Positions 42,782-49,696 of a stretch of DNA of 64,000 bases are shown in pieces (within the stretch, counting starts at the first letter, position 1; the number at the start of each line of letters is the position of its first letter). The notes beneath the pieces were generated by a model, which had not been told where the DNA came from, did no database searches, and worked only from the letters and a program-made list of their open reading frames with translations. Source of the DNA: Anaerolineae bacterium (GTDB lineage: Bacteria > Chloroflexota > Anaerolineae > 4572-78 > J111); assembly GCA_023382535.1 (NCBI GenBank), contig JAHDWA010000014.1, positions 1-64,000 on the forward strand, written 5' to 3'. The position numbers and the translations under genes are program-made.

Positions 42782-44170
42782 CTACTTGCTATCCGGCTCC
42801 TCTTCCGAGGTGGAAATCGGCAAAAACAGTTGAAACAAAAATTGGTACGAAACAACGGAGTCCATATACTCACTTTTATCGCCGTTCCAGCCGCCCATCG
42901 CGTAAATTTGGGTGTCAATGGCGGTTAAGCCCAAATTACGCCACTGGACGGAGAAGGGTGTTTCAAAGGTTGTCCAGGTATTGCTGGCCGGATCATATTT
43001 TTCGCTGGCGGTCAGGGGGTGGTTCCATCCCCCACCAACGGCGTACAGGTTGTTGGCAGCGGCAATCAAACCCAGACCGCCCCGCTTGTCGTGCATGGGG
43101 GCCTTTTCCACCCACCGGCCGGTATCCGGCTCAAATACATAGAGTTGATTAAATTCATCCTGACCATCATAACCGCCGGCAACATAAATAATTCCATTCA
43201 GTACCGTCGCGCCGACATATCCTTTAGCCTGGGGCATCACACTTTCCAGGGTTTCCCACTTTTTGGTATTGAGCGAATAGGCAAAAACGCTCTCTTCAAA
43301 CGTTTTGCCGTTCCAGCCGCCAAAAAGATACAGCTTATCTTGAAAAGCCACCAGGCCATAGGCACAGCGGGCAGCGGGCAGCGCCGCTCCTTTACTCCAG
43401 CTATCCGCCTTTGGATCGTAAATTTCTAACGCGGCCAGGGCTTTGCCCTCGTTGGTGCAGCCGCCGGGCACATAGATCTTGTCAGCTAGGGCTGCGCCGG
43501 CAATATTGGCGGCGGCGGTCGGTTTACTCCCGCCCTCAATCCAACGATTGGAGATCGGATCATAAATGTCAACCGAACGGGTGGCTTCATTATTGTCTTT
43601 GACCCCACCGATCGCATAGATTTTACCATTAAGCGCCACTAACCCCAATCCAGCGCGCTTGGTTGGCATGGACTCGTGCGATACCCAGCGATTGGAGGGA
43701 GTGTTAGCCGCGGGAAGTGGGGCGGGCGTGGGTGCTTGAGCATAGATGACCGGTAAATTGGGGGTTTCAGCAGCTCTCTGTTCGGGCAAGAGAGGAATAA
43801 AGACCAGGGCCAATGCCAGCAGGGCCGCTCCAAGCAGGTAAATTTGCTGCCACCGCGCCAACGGCCGGCGGGTCTCAGGGAAGAGAAAGGTTCTGGCCGG
43901 AGCAGCGGTCGCTTCAGCAGCTTTTGCGCCCTCTTCGGCAACCTTGACCCAGCCTTCTTGAATGGCCCGCATCGTCGCTTCGGTCCGCGATTGCACCTCC
44001 ATTTTCTCAAAGATGTTGCGCAGGTGGACCTTGACCGTATTGACGCTAATCACCAACTGGCGGGCAATCTGTTGATTGCTGGCCCCGGTAGCGACCATTT
44101 CCAGGATTTGAAGTTCGCGCTCGCTCAATTGTAAGGGGGGTTCATGGTCAGACACAGGCAAACTACTCAT
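42782..44170 (-). CDS. membrane-spanning LuxR-type HTH regulator with extracytoplasmic Kelch propeller
   Basis: This 462-residue protein has an N-terminal LuxR/FixJ HTH (about residues 14-70; LSERELQILEMVATGASN and NTVKVHLRNIFEKMEV), a short linker, one TM helix (about 108-128; IYLLGAALLALALVFIPLL), a Pro-rich stalk and six Kelch repeats (about 155-445) with GG and IYAIGG/IYVAGG motifs. The topology puts the DNA-binding domain in the cytoplasm and the propeller outside, as in ToxR-type one-component regulators, but with LuxR HTH. The ligand may be a glycan or protein. The start ATG 44170 follows CATAAT by 7 nt, with TTGCCT at -35. It probably forms a transcription unit with folP. Targets are unknown. 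Confidence 0.85.
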   Translation of the reverse strand: MSSLPVSDHEPPLQLSERELQILEMVATGASNQQIARQLVISVNTVKVHLRNIFEKMEVQSRTEATMRAIQEGWVKVAEEGAKAAEATAAPARTFLFPETRRPLARWQQIYLLGAALLALALVFIPLLPEQRAAETPNLPVIYAQAPTPAPLPAANTPSNRWVSHESMPTKRAGLGLVALNGKIYAIGGVKDNNEATRSVDIYDPISNRWIEGGSKPTAAANIAGAALADKIYVPGGCTNEGKALAALEIYDPKADSWSKGAALPAARCAYGLVAFQDKLYLFGGWNGKTFEESVFAYSLNTKKWETLESVMPQAKGYVGATVLNGIIYVAGGYDGQDEFNQLYVFEPDTGRWVEKAPMHDKRGGLGLIAAANNLYAVGGGWNHPLTASEKYDPASNTWTTFETPFSVQWRNLGLTAIDTQIYAMGGWNGDKSEYMDSVVSYQFLFQLFLPISTSEEEPDSK

Positions 44171-44177
44171 AGCACAA

Positions 44178-44206
44178 ATTATGGCATAGAACTCAGGGCA
44201 AGGCAA
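44178..44206 (-). promoter_or_regulatory. promoter TTGCCT-N17-CATAAT (extended -10) for the LuxR/Kelch gene
   Basis: On the minus strand TTGCCT (44206-44201), a 17-bp spacer and TGC-CATAAT (-10 at 44183-44178) lie 7 nt before the ATG at 44170. The start point would be at or beside the start codon, so the mRNA should be leaderless. Confidence 0.6.
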
Positions 44207-44221
44207 GGGTTAAAACAAAAT

Positions 44222-44250
44222 TTGACGCATCACTGCCCCTGCTATATAAT
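44222..44250 (+). promoter_or_regulatory. sigma70-type promoter TTGACG-N17-TATAAT for ffh
   Basis: TTGACG (44222-44227) and TATAAT (44245-44250) are separated by 17 bp, which is near consensus. The predicted start at about 44257 gives a ~90-nt leader to ffh. A second TATAAT at 44323-44328 lacks a good -35. Confidence 0.75.
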
Positions 44251-44289
44251 GGTCATTTGTTATTAAATCTATAAGAAGTACTTAATTGT

Positions 44290-44323
44290 AACCCTTCGAG
44301 GAAGTTGCATCCATCGAAGGGTT
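44290..44323 (+). other. 10-bp hairpin in the ffh leader
   Basis: AACCCTTCGA (44290-44299) and TCGAAGGGTT (44314-44323) pair perfectly around a 14-nt loop containing GGAAGTTGCATCCA. The run after it is ATAATTT, so termination is unlikely. It could be a leader structure or a dispersed palindrome. Confidence 0.5.
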
Positions 44324-44345
44324 ATAATTTGGCCTCATAGAGCTT

Positions 44346-45680
44346 ATGTTTGAAAGTCTGCAAAATCGTCTCCAGGGCGTCTTTGATCAGTTAAACAAGC
44401 GGGGCCGTTTGTCCGAAGCCGACGTTGATGCGGCTTTGCGTGAAGTGCGCCTGGCCCTGCTTGAAGCCGATGTTAACTTCAAGGTAGTCAAGGAGTTTAT
44501 TGCCCGGATACGCGAGCGTGCTGTCGGCGTTGAGTTAAGTAAGAGGATCACGCCGGGCCAGCAGGTGGTCCGTATTGTTCACGAGGAACTGCTGGAAACC
44601 CTGGGGCAGCCGGCCCGGCTCGACCTGGGCGGCGCGTCGCCCCACGTCGTTATGATGGTGGGTTTGCAGGGTTCCGGTAAAACCACAACGGCGGCCAAGC
44701 TGGCGCTCTATCTCAGAAAATCAAAACATCGCCCCTTAATGGTGGCTGCCGACACGCGCCGGCCTGCGGCCATCGAACAGTTAAAGGTGCTGGGGCGGGA
44801 GTTAGATATTCCGGTCTACTCTGAGGACCCCGCTGTGCCGCCGCCAACGATTTGTGTCAACGCCATCAAACACGCCAAAGCCGGGGCTTACAATATTGTC
44901 ATCCTGGATACGGCCGGCCGGTTGCAAATTGACGAAGCTTTGATGGAGGAGTTGAGCCAGATTAAGGCCAAAACCAGCCCGCAAGAAGTGTTATTGGTGG
45001 CCGACGCCATGACCGGCCAGGAGGCAGTCAAGGTAGCCGAGGGCTTTCATCAACGGGTTAACGTGACCGGCCTGATTCTGACCAAGATTGATGGCGACGC
45101 CCGCGGCGGGGCGGCAATTTCCATTCGCTCCGTTACCAGCGTGCCGATCAAGTTCCTGGGCACTGGCGAAAAATCCGGCGATCTGGAACTGTTCCACCCC
45201 GACCGGATGGCCTCGCGAATCCTGGGCATGGGCGATGTCATGTCGCTTATCGAGCGGGCCGAAGAAGTGATTGACGAGGATGTGGCCGAGCGCGGAGCCA
45301 AGAAGTTGATGGAGGGCAACTTTAACCTGGAAGATTTTCTGGAGCAGTTGCAGCAGATCAAGAAATTGGGGCCGCTCAATAAAGTTCTGGAAATGATACC
45401 GGGGATGGGTCAACTTTCCAGCGCTATTCCTCAGGAAGATATGGAGCGGCAGTTAAAGCGCACCCAGGCCATTATCAATTCGATGACGACCAAGGAGCGC
45501 CGCCATCCCAAACTTTTGGATGGCAGCCGTAAGCGCCGGGTGGCCAAGGGCAGCGGCTCCAGTGTGCAGGAAGTTAACCAACTGCTCTCACAATTTCAGC
45601 AGATGCAAAAGATGATGAAGCAGTTGCGCAATCCACGGGCGCGCGGAAATATTATGAACATGTTTGGCGGCTTTCGCTAA
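44346..45680 (+). CDS. ffh: signal recognition particle protein Ffh (SRP54)
   Basis: This 444-residue GTPase binds signal sequences with SRP RNA and delivers ribosomes to FtsY. The N domain is followed by the G domain with GLQGSGKT (106-113), DTRRPAAIEQLKVL, DTAGRLQIDE and TKIDGDARGG, and by a methionine-rich M domain with GMGQLSS, NSMTTKERRHP, GSRKRRVAKGSGS and QMQKMMKQL. The length is normal. The ATG at 44346 lacks a strong Shine-Dalgarno. It has its own near-consensus promoter and is followed 183 bp later by rpsP, the usual order in many bacteria. Confidence 0.97.
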   Translation: MFESLQNRLQGVFDQLNKRGRLSEADVDAALREVRLALLEADVNFKVVKEFIARIRERAVGVELSKRITPGQQVVRIVHEELLETLGQPARLDLGGASPHVVMMVGLQGSGKTTTAAKLALYLRKSKHRPLMVAADTRRPAAIEQLKVLGRELDIPVYSEDPAVPPPTICVNAIKHAKAGAYNIVILDTAGRLQIDEALMEELSQIKAKTSPQEVLLVADAMTGQEAVKVAEGFHQRVNVTGLILTKIDGDARGGAAISIRSVTSVPIKFLGTGEKSGDLELFHPDRMASRILGMGDVMSLIERAEEVIDEDVAERGAKKLMEGNFNLEDFLEQLQQIKKLGPLNKVLEMIPGMGQLSSAIPQEDMERQLKRTQAIINSMTTKERRHPKLLDGSRKRRVAKGSGSSVQEVNQLLSQFQQMQKMMKQLRNPRARGNIMNMFGGFR

Positions 45681-45863
45681 GCCAATTAATCTCGTTCCTA
45701 CGCTTCGCACAGTCCAGGATCGAGATAAAGTCACCTGAGTAGTGACAAATTGGGCAAATATTCTAAAAAGATTTATAATAAGCCCGGCAACGATACCCAC
45801 AAGTTACCGGCTTTTAATACCCAAAACCCTATTGTTTAATGCAGGAAGGAAATATTTCAGAAC

Positions 45864-46160
45864 ATGGTTAAAATTCGTCTGCGCCGTACCGGCAGCAAGA
45901 AAAAGCCCACCTATCGGGTGGTAGTGGCCGATGCGCGCTCGCCGCGGGATGGTCGTTTTGTAGAAATTCTTGGTTATTATGACCCGCGCACCCAGCCGGT
46001 GACATTCAATATTCACGAAGACCGGGCGATGCACTGGTTAGCAGTGGGCGCCCAACCAACGGAGGTGGTTGAAAAACTACTTAAAAAATCCGGCACATTA
46101 GAGCGATTTGCTCAAACCAAGGTCCAAGCTAAAGAATCTTCAGTTACGCCTGCCGCGTAG
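45864..46160 (+). CDS. rpsP: 30S ribosomal protein bS16
   Basis: This 98-residue bS16 has the family start [20 protein letters not shown], then [20 protein letters not shown] and [13 protein letters not shown]. The length is normal. The ATG at 45864 has AGGAAGGA about 12 nt upstream. A possible promoter (TTGGGC at 45750, TATAAT at 45774-45779, 18-bp spacer) lies in the 183-bp gap after ffh. It is followed by khpA and rimM in the usual order. Confidence 0.97.
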   Translation: MVKIRLRRTGSKKKPTYRVVVADARSPRDGRFVEILGYYDPRTQPVTFNIHEDRAMHWLAVGAQPTEVVEKLLKKSGTLERFAQTKVQAKESSVTPAA

Positions 46161-46350
46161 ACCGTATTGAACTGCTAAGTAAGGACTGGCAGTCTTCGGA
46201 TTATGCCCCCTCCGAGGATGCTTGAAACCAGATGGGGCCAAGAACAAGAGACGGGCATAAAGCCGCAGCGGTTGCTTGATGTAATTGTCCCGATTCTTAT
46301 CACCCCAATCCCTAACCCAAATTGACCGTCGAGAAGGAGGTGCCCGGACT

Positions 46351-46590
46351 ATGTCGTCATCAATGAAAGACCTTGTCGAGTTTATGGCCAAGGCCGTAGT
46401 CAACGATCCAGATTCTGTTATCGTGCGCGAAATTGAAGGCTCCAGCGCAACCATTTACGAATTGAGCGTTACCCCTGACGATATGGGGCGCGTAATTGGT
46501 AAGCAGGGGCGAGTTGCCAACGCGATGCGAACTCTATTGCGCGTGGCTGCGGTAAAAGAAGGCAAGCGCGTTACCCTGGAGATTGTTTAA
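46351..46590 (+). CDS. khpA: KH-domain RNA-binding protein KhpA
   Basis: This 79-residue single KH-domain protein has MKDLVEFMAKAVVNDPD, then a GRVIGKQGRVANAMRTLL motif (the GxxG loop is GKQG) and ends KRVTLEIV. In Gram-positive bacteria KhpA pairs with KhpB and affects cell division and small-RNA biology. The ATG at 46351 is set by a strong AAGGAGG 9-11 nt upstream; the open frame extends further. The 190-bp leader (46161-46350) contains a weak hairpin at 46194-46217 and nothing else clear. Its stop abuts the rimM start codon. Confidence 0.93.
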   Translation: MSSSMKDLVEFMAKAVVNDPDSVIVREIEGSSATIYELSVTPDDMGRVIGKQGRVANAMRTLLRVAAVKEGKRVTLEIV

Positions 46591-47166
46591 ATGACCGGAC
46601 CATCCGGTCCAAGTCAAAAGAATATGGGGGGAGATAGTCGAAGTTCAGGTATGCGGCAGCCTGAACTTCGCTATTTAGCCATAGGCCGGGTTATCCGAGC
46701 GCATGGGCTGCGGGGAGAAGTTTCGGTAGTAGTGTTGACCGATTTCCCGGAGCGGTTTGAAACAACGGAGTGGGTCTACCTGGGCAATGAATTTGAGGCC
46801 GCTCCTTATCGTCTAAAAAGCTTTCGCTGGCACAAACAAAATGTGCTGCTCACCCTGGAGGGAGTCACAAATCGGACCCAGGCCGAACTGTTGAAAGGCC
46901 AGTTGGTTCAGGTTCCTCTTGAAGAAGCCGTAACCCTACCGGATGGATCGTACTATCTGTATCAACTTATTGGGCTGAAGGTTGAAGATACTTCGGGTAA
47001 ATTCCTCGGTACGATTAAGGAGGTGCTGGAAACGGGCGCCAACGATGTATACGTGGTTGAGCACGAAGGTCAAGAGCTGCTGTTGCCCGCTATTCCAGAT
47101 GTCGTCAAAAGCGTGGACATCACTACGGGGATTATGATCGTGCATTTGCTGGATGGGCTGATTTGA
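46591..47166 (+). CDS. rimM: 16S rRNA processing protein RimM
   Basis: This 191-residue protein has an N-terminal RimM barrel (AIGRVIRAHGLRGEV, LTDFPERF) and a PRC-barrel C-terminus (YYLYQLIGLKVEDTSG, ANDVYVVEHEGQELLLPAIPD in part). It aids maturation of the 30S head with S19. The ATG at 46591 follows the khpA stop directly; internal ATGs at 46624 and 46651 are alternatives, the latter having GGGGGGAG upstream. A strong terminator follows at 47204. The trmD and rplS genes that usually come next are absent. Confidence 0.95.
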   Translation: MTGPSGPSQKNMGGDSRSSGMRQPELRYLAIGRVIRAHGLRGEVSVVVLTDFPERFETTEWVYLGNEFEAAPYRLKSFRWHKQNVLLTLEGVTNRTQAELLKGQLVQVPLEEAVTLPDGSYYLYQLIGLKVEDTSGKFLGTIKEVLETGANDVYVVEHEGQELLLPAIPDVVKSVDITTGIMIVHLLDGLI

Positions 47167-47203
47167 CATCGGTTAGACATTCAGTATAGTCTGACTCAAG
47201 CGG

Positions 47204-47230
47204 AAGGAACGCCTGGTGGTGTTCCTTTTT
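47204..47230 (+). terminator. intrinsic terminator after rimM
   Basis: AAGGAAC and GTTCCTT form the stem, extended by GCC/GGT, around a TGGT loop, and TTTTT follows directly. It closes the ffh/rpsP/khpA/rimM unit. Confidence 0.85.
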
Positions 47231-47263
47231 AATTTGTCCTGGCAGGCCAGGATCGAATACCCC

Positions 47264-47293
47264 TTGACAACTGCTTCGTCATCGTGGTATGCT
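47264..47293 (+). promoter_or_regulatory. promoter TTGACA-N18-TATGCT for dprA
   Basis: A perfect -35 TTGACA (47264-47269) is followed after 18 bp by TGG-TATGCT (-10 at 47288-47293, extended). The start is expected near 47300, about 80 nt before dprA. Confidence 0.7.
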
Positions 47294-47326
47294 AGCCAAC
47301 GATTGCCCCAAAATAACTTTTTGTTT

Positions 47327-47371
47327 CAGACCCTAAAGGTCTCTCAATCCTTTGGGGTAGTGGAAGTCTGG
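47327..47371. repeat. decayed copy of the CAGACCCTAAAGG palindrome
   Basis: CAGACCCTAAAGGTCTC matches the left arm at 39481, but the right arm is degraded (CCTTTGGGG then AGTCTGG). It lies in the dprA leader. Confidence 0.65.
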
Positions 47372-47381
47372 TTGAGAAGCT

Positions 47382-48494
47382 GTGACAGATAATCTCGGTT
47401 ATTGGGTTGGCTTCAGCAAGGTGCCGGGGATTGGCCCGGCGCGGCTGCGTTCCTTGTTGGATTACTATGGCGACGTAGCTTTAGCCTGGCAAGCTGACCC
47501 CGGCGAGTTACGGGCCATTGGCCTCGACAGGCGCTCGGTTGAAAATTTGGTTAAGGTCAGAAGTGAGCTTAACCTTGAAGCCGAACTGGAGAAGCTTAAC
47601 CGGTTGAATATTTCGGTCTTTACTTGGGATAGTCCGGATTATCCCAAGCTCTTGCGTCCTATTTCCGATGCCCCCCTGGCCCTGTATGTCCGGGGCAGCT
47701 TGTTACCTGAGGATGAGTGGGCGGTGGCAGTGGTGGGGACGCGCCAGGCGACGGCCTATGGTAAGGAATGCACCCAACTCCTCGTCAATGGGTTAGCCCA
47801 AAATGGGATCACCATTGTCAGCGGCATGGCTTACGGGATTGACACGGAGGCGCACCAAACGGCGCTCCACGCCGGCGGCCGGACTATTGCGGTCCTGGGC
47901 TGTGGGGTTGACATTATCTACCCGGCTGAAAACAAAAAGTTGGGCCAGGCGATCATTGAGCATGGCGCGCTGGTCTCGGAGTATCCTTTGGGGACTAATC
48001 CGGAGAGTGGTAATTTTCCCCGGCGCAATCGCATCATCAGCGGCCTGAGCCTGGGCGTCCTGTTTGTCGAAGGGACAACGCAAAGTGGCGCGCGTATTAC
48101 GACCGATTTTGCTCTGGAGCAGGGTCGTGAGGTATTTGCCGTTCCGGGCAGTATTTTGCGCCAGAGCGGCTCCGGCCCTAACTACCTCATTCAGAATGGG
48201 GCCAAATTAGTGACTCAGGTCAACGATATTTTAGAGGAACTTAATTTAACGATGGTTGCCCAGCATGTCGAAGCAAGAGCGATTATCCCTGAAAATGACC
48301 TTGAAGCGCTGCTGCTCAAACAGCTATCCACCGAACCGGTCCACGTGGATGACCTGGGCCAGGTGGCCGGCCTGAGCGCCGCCGAAGTTGCCAGTGCCCT
48401 GACCTTAATGGAACTGAAGGGCATGGTCCGGCAGGTAGGTGGCATGAATTATGTTGTTGCTCGCGAGACTGGCGCCGAGTACACTCTGGAGTAA
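47382..48494 (+). CDS. dprA: DNA-processing protein DprA (Smf)
   Basis: This 370-residue protein loads RecA onto incoming single-stranded DNA in natural transformation. An N-terminal helix-hairpin-helix-like region is followed by the Rossmann core with AVVGTRQATAYG, SGMAYGIDTEAH, AVLGCGVDIIYP, FPRRNRIISGLS, FVEGTTQSGARIT and FAVPGSI, and by a C-terminal winged helix (VHVDDLGQVAGLSAAEVASA). It starts at GTG 47382. It has its own promoter at 47264. No other competence genes are in the window. Confidence 0.96.
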   Translation: MTDNLGYWVGFSKVPGIGPARLRSLLDYYGDVALAWQADPGELRAIGLDRRSVENLVKVRSELNLEAELEKLNRLNISVFTWDSPDYPKLLRPISDAPLALYVRGSLLPEDEWAVAVVGTRQATAYGKECTQLLVNGLAQNGITIVSGMAYGIDTEAHQTALHAGGRTIAVLGCGVDIIYPAENKKLGQAIIEHGALVSEYPLGTNPESGNFPRRNRIISGLSLGVLFVEGTTQSGARITTDFALEQGREVFAVPGSILRQSGSGPNYLIQNGAKLVTQVNDILEELNLTMVAQHVEARAIIPENDLEALLLKQLSTEPVHVDDLGQVAGLSAAEVASALTLMELKGMVRQVGGMNYVVARETGAEYTLE

Positions 48495-48564
48495 AACTAG
48501 CAAGGAAAAATTGCCGGGATTTAGTGAAAATTTCCAATCCTGGCTTAACACGAGGAAATCCCAC

Positions 48565-49638
48565 ATGTTCGCACTTATCCTGGCCGGGGGAGCCGGCACT
48601 CGCTTGTGGCCGCGCAGCCGCGCGGCCTTGCCGAAACAATTGCTCGCCTTAACCGGTGGAGAGACGATGATGCAGGCTACGGTCAAGCGAGTTCTGCCGC
48701 TTCTCCCCCTGGAACACATCTTTGTCGCCACCAATCGCGAGTATGGACCTTTAATTAGAGAGCAGCTTCCCGGCCTGCCGGCAGCCAATATCGTGGAAGA
48801 ACCCAGCGCCAAAAATACGGCGCCGTGTATCGGCCTGGCCGCCGCCCACATGCACCGGCTGGACCCTGAAACGGTGATGGCCTCGCTCCACGCTGACCAT
48901 TTTATTGCCGACGAAGAGGGCTTTCGCCAGGCCCTGCTGGCCGCCGCCGAAGTGGCCCGGGAAGGTTATCTGGTCACGTTGGGCATTACACCCGACAAGC
49001 CGGAGACGGGCTACGGCTATATCCGGCGGGGCGAAGCGTTGGGACGCTACAATCATCATCCGGTTTATCAGGTGTCACAATTTTTGGAGAAACCGGATTT
49101 GGCTACGGCGGAAAGGTTTTTAGCCAGTGGGGAGTATTATTGGAACAGCGGTATTTTTATCTGGCAGCTTTCGACTTTGCTCGATTCCTTCCGCGAGTAT
49201 ATGCCGGAGTTTTACGAGCAGCTCGGCCAGATGGAGCAGGCGGTGGCGGCCGGCCAGGTGATTGATACCATCTGGCAGCAAATTCGACCGGAGAGCATTG
49301 ACGTCGGCATTATGGAAAAGGCGGCCAAAGTGGCTGTTGTGCCGGTCAGCATTGGCTGGAATGATGTCGGCAGTTGGGCGGCCATCCACGAAATTAATAC
49401 GGTTGCCGGCAAAGCTGACGCGCATGGCAACGTCGCCCTGGGGGCCGAACACCTGGCCATTAACACCCGTGGAACACTGGTGCAGGGTAACGGCCGGCTT
49501 ATCGCCACGATTGGGCTGGAAGATATGGTGATTGTTGACAGCGGCGATGCGCTGCTGGTCTGCGCCAAGGATAAGGTGCAGGATATTAAGAAGGTGGTGG
49601 AGTGGTTGAAGGCGCAGGGGCGCAGTGAATTGTTGTGA
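48565..49638 (+). CDS. manC: mannose-1-phosphate guanylyltransferase
   Basis: This 357-residue nucleotidyltransferase makes GDP-mannose from mannose-1-phosphate and GTP. The signature FALILAGGAGTRLWPRSR and PKQLLAL form the nucleotide-binding loop; VEEPSAKNTAPCIGLAA, FLEKPDLATAERF, YYWNSGIFIW and WNDVGSWAAI are also family motifs. It lacks the C-terminal isomerase domain of bifunctional enzymes. The ATG at 48565 (GAGGAA about 9 nt upstream) begins at the active-site loop; the frame is open 38 codons further, overlapping dprA. It probably supplies donor sugar for the surface glycosyltransferases. Confidence 0.93.
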   Translation: MFALILAGGAGTRLWPRSRAALPKQLLALTGGETMMQATVKRVLPLLPLEHIFVATNREYGPLIREQLPGLPAANIVEEPSAKNTAPCIGLAAAHMHRLDPETVMASLHADHFIADEEGFRQALLAAAEVAREGYLVTLGITPDKPETGYGYIRRGEALGRYNHHPVYQVSQFLEKPDLATAERFLASGEYYWNSGIFIWQLSTLLDSFREYMPEFYEQLGQMEQAVAAGQVIDTIWQQIRPESIDVGIMEKAAKVAVVPVSIGWNDVGSWAAIHEINTVAGKADAHGNVALGAEHLAINTRGTLVQGNGRLIATIGLEDMVIVDSGDALLVCAKDKVQDIKKVVEWLKAQGRSELL

Positions 49639-49696
49639 GATAGATGAATGCCGGTACAGCTTGCGATTTGTTAAATTGATGGGAGCATTTGTTTGA

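Noticed and set aside
42769..42918. 50-residue N-terminal extension of folP
   Set aside because: It lies inside the upstream LuxR/Kelch gene; the family start MRELKIG is at 42768.
46161..46350. Possible ribosomal-protein autoregulatory leader or riboswitch before khpA
   Set aside because: Only one weak hairpin is visible and no known riboswitch core could be matched by eye.
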